From positions 1-17,549 of the forward strand of contig NBLI01000006.1 of NCBI GenBank assembly GCA_002084535.1: a stretch of 17,549 bases of DNA, in the 5' to 3' direction. Source of the DNA: Candidatus Zhuqueibacterota bacterium 4572_119 (GTDB lineage: Bacteria; Zhuqueibacterota; Zhuqueibacteria; Thermofontimicrobiales; Thermofontimicrobiaceae). The notes below the pieces were generated by a model. That model saw only the letters and a program-made list of their open reading frames with translations. It made no database searches and was not told the DNA's origin. Below, piece by piece: positions 1-7,038 of this stretch; positions within the stretch are counted from its first letter, which is position 1, and each line of letters begins with the position of its first letter. Position numbers and translations under genes: made by a program.

Positions 1-382
1 TTTTCAGATCGAAATGCCCATTGTCAATTTTATTCTCTCCATACTGGAAAGTCCGTTTCAATATTTTAGAAATCCCGCCACCTGCTGACCATATTTTACT
101 TTTGTTTTGATAATAATAAATTTTGCTGCCACAAATTCCGACAGACGCATCTTTTTCCATACAGTTGATCAATTCGTTGAGAAAATATTTTTCCACAACC
201 GTATCATTGTTCAATAATAGAAAAAGATCGAAATCTTTTTTTAGCGCGTACTCAAGCCCCAGGTTGTTACCGCCCGCGAAACCAATATTATTATCGCTTT
301 TTAACAGATGAATGTCTTCATAGCCATTAAAATTTAAGATGATAATGGCAACTCGTGGTTCATGTTTTTTTTTTGAATTCAA
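1..382 (-). CDS. Family 2 glycosyltransferase (WbbL-like), 5' part, internally deleted
   Basis: This frame is open from a stop just above position 440 to the window edge, so the 3' end lies outside; about 127 codons are visible. It would transfer a sugar from a nucleotide donor onto the growing polysaccharide at the cytoplasmic face of the membrane. The product starts like a WbbL-type GT2 enzyme (VAIIILNFNGYED), then goes straight to NNIGFAGGNNLG, followed by LLLNNDTVVE, which carries the metal-binding acidic motif, and later KIYYY and KIWSAGGG, all typical of this family. In intact relatives several tens of residues, including a DN-S-D nucleotide-binding motif, separate the first two blocks; here they are missing without loss of frame. 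The start is uncertain: no in-frame ATG exists, and TTG at 380-382 is the best candidate, followed by a run of ten A. Family assignment is confident; activity is doubtful because of the missing segment. Confidence 0.75.
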   Translation of the reverse strand, partial: MNSKKKHEPRVAIIILNFNGYEDIHLLKSDNNIGFAGGNNLGLEYALKKDFDLFLLLNNDTVVEKYFLNELINCMEKDASVGICGSKIYYYQNKSKIWSAGGGISKILKRTFQYGENKIDNGHFDLK

Positions 383-448
383 TCGGTTTTCCGATATATG
401 ATATCTGCTTCGCGTTTCAACAGAAGCTAAAAAAATTATTTATTGAGT

Positions 449-1327
449 TTAAGAAATTTGATCATAGCCAAGTTTTTCAACGAGCTCTTTTCGCGCGTAT
501 TTTTTTTGAAAGAATTCTATTGTCTCATCGTGTTTTAAAAAAGCAAAAATCCGATCCGGATTAACTTTTTTAATAACTTGCCCGATTTGATTCGGCTCCT
601 TTTCCATCTCCAAAAACAATAAAATTTTTTTTAATAACCGTTCAGGGTAGCGAACGAAGTTTTCATATTTGATGTGAATAATTTTATTCCGGGCTTCTTC
701 TTCAATAAGAAAAGCCTGATTTACATAATCTTCCCATAGCTTGTACCCCTCGTCCGGGTTCTCGGCTCGTACTGAAAGCTGGTAAGGAACAGTACCTTTT
801 GTTGAGATTTCTTTTACGCGATTCACAAACGATCTACGGTTTGTGCGCTTTGTTTCTTGTTTTTCGATTTGTTCTCTTTTTTGCAAACTGCGAATCACGT
901 CAGCCGGATGGCGGTAAACATGTAAAATTTTTGCTTCCGGGAAAATATCTTTCCAGATTTCGAAAGTGAACGTATTGCGCGGATCCTTCCAGCCCCAGGG
1001 GAAATCGAGATCCTTGATGCTTTTATATTTTAGCGATTTGGATAAGCCCAGATATTTTTGTCTGGTAAAGAAATTTTTCAAGTGAAACTCTGTAACCCGG
1101 ATGATTTGCTCACGGATGGTCGCGTTTAAAAACTGGAAGTTGTAGGGATTATCCCAGCTGGCATTGGTTTGCCGCAGCATCCAGTTGTTGAGATTTAAAA
1201 AGAACCAGGCTTCAGAATTCGTATCTTTTTTGTTTCCAATAAACAAACCCAGGTCTTCGAGGCAGCTCGCCACAAGGGAAGTCCCAGATCGATGCATTCC
1301 AAGAATTATGACTGGATTTAAACTCAT
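449..1327 (-). CDS. Sulfotransferase, PAPS-dependent family
   Basis: The 292-residue product looks complete. Near the N-terminus it has VIILGMHRSGTSLVAS (residues 6-21), the 5'-phosphosulfate-binding loop. It has WGWKDPRN around residues 111-118, and HVYRHPADVIRSL (136-148), the 3'-phosphate-binding segment with its Arg and Ser. The C-terminal HIKYENFVRYPERLL stretch is also common in this family. Such enzymes move a sulfo group from PAPS to a hydroxyl or amine of an acceptor. The place within a polysaccharide operon suggests that the acceptor is a sugar of the exported polymer or its lipid-linked repeat unit; that is inference. The ATG at 1327 gives a family-typical N-terminus, though no strong Shine-Dalgarno precedes it. 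Its first 116 bases overlap the out-of-frame tail of the upstream flippase frame. Confidence 0.85.
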   Translation of the reverse strand: MSLNPVIILGMHRSGTSLVASCLEDLGLFIGNKKDTNSEAWFFLNLNNWMLRQTNASWDNPYNFQFLNATIREQIIRVTEFHLKNFFTRQKYLGLSKSLKYKSIKDLDFPWGWKDPRNTFTFEIWKDIFPEAKILHVYRHPADVIRSLQKREQIEKQETKRTNRRSFVNRVKEISTKGTVPYQLSVRAENPDEGYKLWEDYVNQAFLIEEEARNKIIHIKYENFVRYPERLLKKILLFLEMEKEPNQIGQVIKKVNPDRIFAFLKHDETIEFFQKKYARKELVEKLGYDQIS

Positions 1328-2648
1328 TTTTCCACTTATTCAAATTTAGTGAACCAGGTTCAAACGAATTGCGCGCAAGATTAATTGCTGTCGCCAGGGC
1401 AGCGCCATTAATTCCATATTTAGGAATCAGGATCATATTCAATAAAATATTTAAAATGCTAAAAATAACCGTGTTATACATCACTATTTTTTCATTTTCT
1501 GACATCATTAAGACATACCGCACAGCGCCGACTGAAGCGTTTGCCAGATGCGCGACCGCGAGAATTACCAGGCTGGTGGATCCTGATATGAATTGTTCGC
1601 CGAATAGTGAAAGAATGTTTTTTGCAAAGATGACGATAATAATGAACAAAGGTATGCTCATTCCAAAAATCCACCGGGTAACGGTTTTGAATAAAGCCTC
1701 CAGCTCTTTTTTCTGCTTGTTAAAATAAAGCTCTGAAATTCTTGGCGCGAAGATGGAAGTAAAAGACATGATGATAAAATTAATAAAAAAAGCAGTTTTA
1801 ACAACAGTATTGTAAATTCCCACATCCGCGCCGCTTTTAAAATATCCCAGCATCAAAATATCTGTCCACATCATCAAAAGACTGAGTAGGTTAATTAAAA
1901 TTAATGGCGAAGAGAATTTGATTAGTTTTTTTGTTTCAAATATGGTTTTTAGCTTGCTCGATGTGATGCCGGGGAACAGAACTTTGAGAAAATAAAACGA
2001 TAAAAAAGAACAGAAAAAAAACGCGAAAACAAAAGTTAGAGCAGCGCCTTCTAAACTAAAACCAATCGCGAAAATCAGAATAAGCAAAAAAATGTTTAAG
2101 GCCGGGTTTGTCAGAAACTCTACATAGACTTTATATTTCAAAGTATGAAATCCCTGTGTTGCTGAAAGTAAAATGAACATAGCTGAAGAAAAAGGCAAAG
2201 AAACAGATAGAATTTTCAAAATTAAGTTTAGACCGGGTTTTTTGAAAATATCGTTCGCGATAAATTCAGCGCAGGAAAACAATACGATAGCAATTATGAT
2301 GCTCGTCATTACTGATAATAACAGGGCGCTTTTGATTATGCCCTTGGTTCTCTGATCGTCGGATTGACTTAAGAATATTGACACATATTTGATAACACCG
2401 GTTTCCAGTCCAAGGCGGGAAAAAACACCACTTATCTCGACAATAATAATACCAAGAAAAAATATCCCCATTAATTCCGCGCCCAGGAATCTTGCCAATA
2501 AAAAGACATAGAAATAGCGAATAGCAGCATTAAAAATTCTGCCCGCCAAATCAATCTTGGCACCTTCAAGAATTGTTGTCAGGTTTTCTTGTTGCGGCTT
2601 CTCCTGTTTTGGTAATGAGTTTTTATTCTGTTTTGTCATTCGGGTCAA
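1212..2648 (-). CDS. Wzx-type polysaccharide flippase, apparently C-terminally truncated
   Basis: A multi-helix membrane protein of the MOP (polysaccharide flippase/MATE-like) superfamily that would move lipid-linked repeat units across the inner membrane. About eleven hydrophobic segments can be counted, starting with RIFNAAIRYFYVFLLARFLG and ending with IFSILNILLNMILIPKYG. The conserved GINGAALATAI opens what should be the next helix. From about residue 426 (near base 1373) the product becomes polar (RNSFEPGSLNLNKWKN...), because the frame runs on through the start of the sulfotransferase gene in another frame until the stop at 1212. Family members normally continue as membrane helices here, so two or three helices seem to be lost. 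The start is either TTG at 2648 (GGAG at 2659-2662 upstream) or ATG at 2639. It lies 29 bases after the Wzi-like gene, clearly in the same operon. Flippase identity is confident; function of the truncated form is uncertain. Confidence 0.8.
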   Translation of the reverse strand: MTRMTKQNKNSLPKQEKPQQENLTTILEGAKIDLAGRIFNAAIRYFYVFLLARFLGAELMGIFFLGIIIVEISGVFSRLGLETGVIKYVSIFLSQSDDQRTKGIIKSALLLSVMTSIIIAIVLFSCAEFIANDIFKKPGLNLILKILSVSLPFSSAMFILLSATQGFHTLKYKVYVEFLTNPALNIFLLILIFAIGFSLEGAALTFVFAFFFCSFLSFYFLKVLFPGITSSKLKTIFETKKLIKFSSPLILINLLSLLMMWTDILMLGYFKSGADVGIYNTVVKTAFFINFIIMSFTSIFAPRISELYFNKQKKELEALFKTVTRWIFGMSIPLFIIIVIFAKNILSLFGEQFISGSTSLVILAVAHLANASVGAVRYVLMMSENEKIVMYNTVIFSILNILLNMILIPKYGINGAALATAINLARNSFEPGSLNLNKWKNEFKSSHNSWNASIWDFPCGELPRRPGFVYWKQKRYEF

Positions 2649-2677
2649 TATTTTTTGGCTCCATAATGCGCTATAAG

Positions 2678-4378
2678 CTAATAATTAATACCAACTGAAG
2701 CGGTAAGGGTTGTCGCGCTAAAATTTTCACTTAACACGGAATCAACATTATTGTTTTCATAAATTAAATCAAAGCGGAAGAAAAGGCTATTGAATAATTC
2801 ATAAGAAATATTTATCCCATAGACGCTTCTTGTCAAGTGCTCACCATCTAAAAATTTTGGATAAAAACCGTCACCTATTTCCCAGTGTTGATCAATATCA
2901 CCCCCAAAATTTTTGTAGGTTGAATTTCCACCTTTTCGGATAGAACGAAAACTCCCCTCTAATCGGAGTCTCATTGATGGCTGATAGATAAAACTGAATT
3001 GCAGCAAGTCGCTGTTAGGTCCAACCCAATGTCCCATTCCTGTCCCGTAATGCGTGTGTTGGATTGATTCTTCGTGGGTATAAGTAAAAGGCCTGATTCG
3101 CACGTATTCAACCGCAAAATCTAAGTTATTAATCCAAACAGGCTCCGCCCAGTAAATTCCACCGAGCAAGCCATGTTTGTTTCCGTACCAATTTGTACCC
3201 AGTTTAGTTGTGGTGATGTCGTCGATTAATAGCTCACCGTAAATTTTTAAATTTCGAATCGCGGTAACTTTGAAGTCCATTCCCATCATCATATTGTCCG
3301 GGCTGCCAAGGTAATGTTCGGCGCTGCGAAAAAACATGACCGGATTTAAATACGCCGGTTCAAAACTCCTGCTTTTAAAAATCACTGTCTCGGACAAACC
3401 GAGATTGAGCCAATTCCACGGAGCCGCTTCCAGCCTGTGGGCTGCCATGTATTTTTTTTGTTGCAGAAGGTCTTCAGTCTGAAAATGATAATCGATCAGT
3501 TGAGCGTAGATGCTGGTGAATTTAAATATTTTATGTTTGTATTCCAATTTAAACTGGTCATAAGAGGTTGCCTGATCCGAGAGAATCAAGCCGCCGGTTC
3601 TGCCATTTCCCCAGAAATTATCAAATTTACCATAGATAAGTTGAAGGTTTTTAAAGCCAAGTTTGATGTAAGCTTGAGTCTCGTCATGGTAAATAAAGTC
3701 CGGTGATGTGGAGCGTACAAAACCCAGCCCTGGCAAAGTATAGTTACCCATTTGATAAGTTTTTGTGCCCCACTCTTTGTTATCACGGACATCAACCCAA
3801 AAACTTAAATAATTGTTCAAATATCCCCAAATCTGAAATCCGTTAGTAAAGTGGTTGGTTTTTTCTTTCTGACTGGCTGTATCAAGGTGGGTATGAGTTG
3901 TTTTGTATCGATAAACCGGATCAAAAAAAATGTTCACCTGGTCACTCTGCCAGGAAAAAAAATTTCTATTATTTTTATACAAAACTCTTGGAAATATCCT
4001 GGCGACAAATTTGTTTTGCTTTATCTTTTGGATTAATGGTTCATGTTTTATGGCAACTTTGTGTTCCCGTTCAATTTCTTCTTTAAAAATGAAATGGAAG
4101 AATTCAAGTTGTCTGCGTTCGGTTTTGTTGAGATTTTTTCCTTGATTACTGGAGTCGTAAACCGATACTAAAAGCCTGGCGACGTCCAGCCGTGATAATG
4201 GGCGCGTTGCTGTTAACGCGAATGGCATAAAATGTTTGACTTCCATTCTGTCGATGAAAGAATAAACAGGATGGCTCATTTGAACATACGGAGCTTGCGC
4301 CGGAGACTTGCTATAATTTAGCAAAAGTAAACCGATGATTAAAATAAATAAGCAATGGTTTTTCCGGCTAAAAATCAT
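2678..4378 (-). CDS. Capsule assembly Wzi-like outer-membrane protein
   Basis: The 566-residue product begins with a signal peptide (Lys/Arg, then LFILIIGLLLL, with a likely cut after SPAQA near residue 29). A short helical region follows (VYSFIDRMEVKHFMPF ... RPLSRLDVARLL), the arrangement seen at the N-terminus of Bacteroidota-type Wzi family proteins. The rest is rich in alternating aromatic/polar strands such as FQIWGYLNNYLSFWVDVRDN and ends in a strand-like VGINY, as expected of a transmembrane beta barrel. GKFDNFWGNGRTGGLILSD resembles the family's conserved central segment. Wzi proteins sit in the outer membrane and help attach capsular polysaccharide to the surface. The ATG at 4378 has GGAGA at 4388-4392, nine bases upstream. 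The leader carries two stem-loops. The family call rests on motif recall and context, not on a search. Confidence 0.75.
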   Translation of the reverse strand: MIFSRKNHCLFILIIGLLLLNYSKSPAQAPYVQMSHPVYSFIDRMEVKHFMPFALTATRPLSRLDVARLLVSVYDSSNQGKNLNKTERRQLEFFHFIFKEEIEREHKVAIKHEPLIQKIKQNKFVARIFPRVLYKNNRNFFSWQSDQVNIFFDPVYRYKTTHTHLDTASQKEKTNHFTNGFQIWGYLNNYLSFWVDVRDNKEWGTKTYQMGNYTLPGLGFVRSTSPDFIYHDETQAYIKLGFKNLQLIYGKFDNFWGNGRTGGLILSDQATSYDQFKLEYKHKIFKFTSIYAQLIDYHFQTEDLLQQKKYMAAHRLEAAPWNWLNLGLSETVIFKSRSFEPAYLNPVMFFRSAEHYLGSPDNMMMGMDFKVTAIRNLKIYGELLIDDITTTKLGTNWYGNKHGLLGGIYWAEPVWINNLDFAVEYVRIRPFTYTHEESIQHTHYGTGMGHWVGPNSDLLQFSFIYQPSMRLRLEGSFRSIRKGGNSTYKNFGGDIDQHWEIGDGFYPKFLDGEHLTRSVYGINISYELFNSLFFRFDLIYENNNVDSVLSENFSATTLTASVGINY

Positions 4379-4398
4379 GAAAAATAATCTCCGGCAAT

Positions 4399-4423
4399 TA
4401 AGCGGGGGCTCAATCCCCCCTTA
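4399..4423 (-). other. Stem-loop in the leader of the Wzi-like gene
   Basis: TAAG plus GGGGG (4399-4402, 4404-4408) can pair with CCCCC plus CTTA (4415-4419, 4420-4423), giving a nine-pair stem with one bulged base and a six-base loop. It lies just upstream of the GGAGA ribosome-binding site at 4388-4392. No T-run follows on the minus strand, so it is not a classical terminator. It might stabilise the mRNA end or affect translation of the downstream gene. Confidence 0.5.
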
Positions 4424-4432
4424 GATTATAAG

Positions 4433-4468
4433 ATTCCGGTATCCGCCAATAAACGGCGGAACCGGAAT
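4433..4468. repeat. Hairpin-forming intergenic repeat, copy 1
   Basis: A nearly perfect inverted repeat: ATTCCGGT (4433-4440) pairs with ACCGGAAT (4461-4468), and TCCGCC (4442-4447) pairs with GGCGGA (4455-4460), leaving one bulged A and a seven-base loop. It lies in the 159-base spacer between the aminotransferase and Wzi-like genes. No T-run flanks it on either strand. A degenerate relative lies at 6882-6919 in another spacer of the same operon, which points to a dispersed repeat family rather than a one-off structure. Confidence 0.6.
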
Positions 4469-4537
4469 GATATAGCGAGATTTAATAGCTATAAATATAC
4501 TAATTTTAATTGATACACAATTGATGATGTTTACGGA

Positions 4538-5644
4538 TTAAATAGACGATTGAATGGTTTCACAGACGTACTCAATCATCGATTCAGTTAATTCGGGATA
4601 CATGGGCAAGCTGATGATTTTTTGTGAGAATTCTTCAGCGACTGGATAGCTCCCTTGTTTTAATCCCAGATATTCATAAGCCGGCATTTGATGAAGGGAA
4701 AACGGGTAATGGATGCCATTGCCAATTCCTTTTTCCGACAATTTTTTGCCCAGCTCTTCCCTGTTTTCCACCTGGATGACATAGAGATGGTAAACGGGTT
4801 TTGTACCCTCCAGTTCATAAGGCGTTATAACACCGGCCACATCTTTTAAAAGCTCATTATAAGTGTGCGCGTTTTTTAGCCGGCTCGCGTTCCATTGGTC
4901 GATATATTTTAATTTAACATTCAACACAGCAGCTTGAACAGAGTCGAGCCGTGAATTTACGCCTTCCATCTGGTGTACATATTTCTGCAAACTCCCATGG
5001 TCAGAGATCATGGCAACTTTCTCGGCTAATTTTTCATCATTAGTTACCACCGCGCCAGCGTCTCCATAGGCGCCAAGATTTTTACCAGGATAAAAACTGA
5101 AGCACGCGGCGTCGCCGAAACTACCAACTCGTTTACTCTTGTAAGTTGCTCCATGTGCCTGGGCGCAATCCTCAATGACGAGCAGGTTGTGTTTTTTGGC
5201 AATGGCTAAAATCGGATCCATGTCAGCAGGTTGACCGAAAAGATGGACGGGCAGCAACGCTTTTGTTTTGGACGTGATTTTTTCTTCGATTTTGTTTACG
5301 TCGATATTGTAAGTTTGTGGATTAATGTCTACCAAAACAACTTTTGCGCCTGTTTGAGAAATTGATTCTGAAGTAGCAATAAATGTATTGGGGGTGGTTA
5401 TAACTTCATCACCAGCACCGATGTCCATGGCTCTCATGGCCAAATAGAGCGCGTCTGATCCATTTCCAACACCAACACAGTATTTAGCATTACAGTAGCT
5501 GGCAAAGTCCTGTTCAAATTTTTTCACTGCGGGTCCTTTAACAAAGGCGCAGCTTTCGATAACAGAAAGAATTTCCTTGTTTACTTCTGTTTTAATACTT
5601 TGATATTGTGTTTTCAAATCGACAAACGGCACTTGAATTCCCAT
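4538..5644 (-). CDS. DegT/DnrJ/EryC1/StrS-family sugar aminotransferase
   Basis: The 368-residue product has full family length. It is a PLP-dependent enzyme that aminates a keto-sugar nucleotide in the cytoplasm. Visible landmarks are VPFVDLKTQY at the start, GVGNGSDALYLAM (58-70) for phosphate binding, VIEDCAQAHGA (156-166) with the Asp that contacts the PLP ring nitrogen, SFYPGKNLGAYGDAGA (183-198) with Lys188 as the expected Schiff-base lysine, and GVNSRLDSVQAAVL (228-241). The motifs fit 3-keto-sugar aminotransferases such as WbpE or the FdtB/QdtB group; I cannot separate these by eye. ATG at 5644 has AGGAAT at 5651-5656. It follows the epimerase gene after 46 bases, so the two probably supply one nucleotide sugar. 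A WbpE-like role would fit the WbpI-like neighbour. Confidence 0.88.
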   Translation of the reverse strand: MGIQVPFVDLKTQYQSIKTEVNKEILSVIESCAFVKGPAVKKFEQDFASYCNAKYCVGVGNGSDALYLAMRAMDIGAGDEVITTPNTFIATSESISQTGAKVVLVDINPQTYNIDVNKIEEKITSKTKALLPVHLFGQPADMDPILAIAKKHNLLVIEDCAQAHGATYKSKRVGSFGDAACFSFYPGKNLGAYGDAGAVVTNDEKLAEKVAMISDHGSLQKYVHQMEGVNSRLDSVQAAVLNVKLKYIDQWNASRLKNAHTYNELLKDVAGVITPYELEGTKPVYHLYVIQVENREELGKKLSEKGIGNGIHYPFSLHQMPAYEYLGLKQGSYPVAEEFSQKIISLPMYPELTESMIEYVCETIQSSI

Positions 5645-5690
5645 AAGATGATTCCTTTTTTTAAGATGACTGTTTTGTGTTTATAGACTA

Positions 5691-6761
5691 TTAATTGTAT
5701 TTTTCAAGAAGTTTTTTGATTTGTCCACTCGCGTTGCCATCGCCGTAGTGCCCTTGCTGAACAGAACTCGGCGAAAAACCTTCAATGGCTTCGCGAATCT
5801 TATCGTAATTAGCTCCGACAACAATATTCCAACCGTCCTCAACAGTTTCCACCCATTCTGTTTCATCCCGCATCGTGACACAGGGGACTTTGTAAAAATA
5901 AGCTTCCTTTTGAATACCGCCAGAGTCGGTGAGTATCTTTGACGCGTTTTTTTCCAAAACGATCATGTCCATAAAACTTACCGGTTCGATTAATAAAATA
6001 TTGCTGGATTTTTTTACGACGTCGTATAGATTGTATTGTTTCAAATATTTGACAGTTCTGGGATGGATAGGGAAAACAATTTGTGCTTTAGAATCCATTA
6101 GAGCAGCAATAATGCTCTCCATGTTTTCAAAATAATCCGTATTTTCCGCGCGGTGCAAAGTAAGCAGCATATAACTTTTAGGCTTAATAGAGAGTTGTTT
6201 AAGTACATTACTTTTTTCTTCAGCGATTGGCGCGAACTGGACGGCTGCGTCGAGCATTACGTCGCCTATATTGTAAACAGAATCTGTTATCCCTTCGTTG
6301 GAGAGATTTTTGACGGCGGTATCAGTTGGGCAAAATAACAAATTTGATAGGCGATCAGCCACGATTCTGTTGATCTCTTCCGCCATTTTCATATTAAAGC
6401 TTCTTAAACCGGCTTCAACATGAGCAATTTTTATGTGTAACTTGCTGGCAGCGAGTGCGGCACCCAGAGTGGAATTTGTGTCTCCATAAATTATCACCCA
6501 GTCCGGCTTTTCCTGAATGAGATACTTTTCAATTCCCACTAATATTTCTGCCGTTTGTTTGGCATGCGATTCGGAACCGATGCCAAGGTTTATATCGGGT
6601 TTGGAAATTTTCAAATCGTCAAAAAAGATTTTGGACATTTTTTTATCGTAATGCTGACCTGTATGCAAAATTAATTCTTCATGATTTTTTCGCAATTCTT
6701 TTGAAACTGGTGCTGCTTTTACAAACTGGGGTCTGGCGCCGACTATCGATACAATCTTCAA
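5691..6761 (-). CDS. wecB: Non-hydrolysing UDP-GlcNAc 2-epimerase family (WbpI-like)
   Basis: The 356-residue product has the full length and all main motifs of this cytoplasmic epimerase family, which inverts C2 of UDP-N-acetyl sugars: VGARPQFVKAAP (7-18), HTGQHYDKKM (33-42), YGDTNSTLGAALAASK (92-107), HVEAGLRSFNMKM (114-126), AEEINR (127-132), TLHRAEN (201-207), HPRT (233-236) and LTDSGGIQKEA (277-287). Residues matching the E. coli WecB catalytic set would be Asp94, Glu116, Glu129 and His203. EAGLRSFNM, TLHRAENTD and CVTMRDETEWVE resemble WbpI-type UDP-2,3-diacetamido-glucuronate 2-epimerases more than classical WecB, so the substrate may be a diacetamido uronic acid rather than UDP-GlcNAc. 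The start is TTG at 6761, supported by AGGAGAG at 6768-6774 and by the family-typical MKIVSIVGARPQ beginning. Confidence 0.9.
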   Translation of the reverse strand: MKIVSIVGARPQFVKAAPVSKELRKNHEELILHTGQHYDKKMSKIFFDDLKISKPDINLGIGSESHAKQTAEILVGIEKYLIQEKPDWVIIYGDTNSTLGAALAASKLHIKIAHVEAGLRSFNMKMAEEINRIVADRLSNLLFCPTDTAVKNLSNEGITDSVYNIGDVMLDAAVQFAPIAEEKSNVLKQLSIKPKSYMLLTLHRAENTDYFENMESIIAALMDSKAQIVFPIHPRTVKYLKQYNLYDVVKKSSNILLIEPVSFMDMIVLEKNASKILTDSGGIQKEAYFYKVPCVTMRDETEWVETVEDGWNIVVGANYDKIREAIEGFSPSSVQQGHYGDGNASGQIKKLLEKYN

Positions 6762-6767
6762 TATTAA

Positions 6768-6774
6768 CTCTCCT
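6768..6774 (-). promoter_or_regulatory. Shine-Dalgarno AGGAGAG supporting a TTG start
   Basis: On the minus strand AGGAGAG ends six bases before TTG at 6761. This is the strongest ribosome-binding site seen in the window, and it decides the epimerase start: no in-frame ATG gives the conserved KIVSIVGARPQ N-terminus. Confidence 0.7.
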
Positions 6775-6881
6775 GCTCTGTATGAGGTTGTTCACCGGGT
6801 GATTAGTAATTTTCAAAAAAATTGATGAAACTTCTTTTGACTTTTAGTTGTCAGTTTTTAGAAAAATATGGATTAGGTGTC

Positions 6882-6919
6882 ATTCCTGTTCCGCCATTCT
6901 TTTTGACGGCTACTGGAAT
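6882..6919. repeat. Hairpin-forming intergenic repeat, degenerate copy 2
   Basis: This lies in the 277-base spacer (6762-7038) between the co-polymerase and epimerase genes. ATTCC (6882-6886) can pair with GGAAT (6915-6919). The left arm ATTCCTGTTCCGCC closely matches the left arm of the 4433-4468 repeat, and GACGGC...ACTGGAAT resembles its right arm. The inner stem is decayed. I see no gene and no convincing promoter in the rest of this spacer. Confidence 0.4.
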
Positions 6920-7038
6920 CCCATAACTTATTAACAAGCTTTATACATAAATTTAAATTTGGTTATTAGTAGTATCTCAAACGCTTCTAAAAAAAATGCT
7001 GGAAGAAACCGAAGTCTAAACAGAATGAGCGATAATAG

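Noticed and set aside
361..363. ATG as the start of the glycosyltransferase
   Set aside because: It is out of frame with the glycosyltransferase motifs and reaches a stop after nine codons.
1369..1728. Plus-strand open frame of 119 codons opposite the flippase
   Set aside because: It is the antisense of a well-supported membrane protein gene, shows no family motif and has no convincing ribosome-binding site.
4399..4468. The two stem-loops as a rho-independent terminator between the aminotransferase and Wzi-like genes
   Set aside because: No T-run follows either stem on the minus strand, and the genes on both sides fit one operon.
6762..7038. A separate promoter for the epimerase gene
   Set aside because: The best match (a TTGAGA box followed 18 bases later by TTAAAT) is weak, so I do not report it as a feature.
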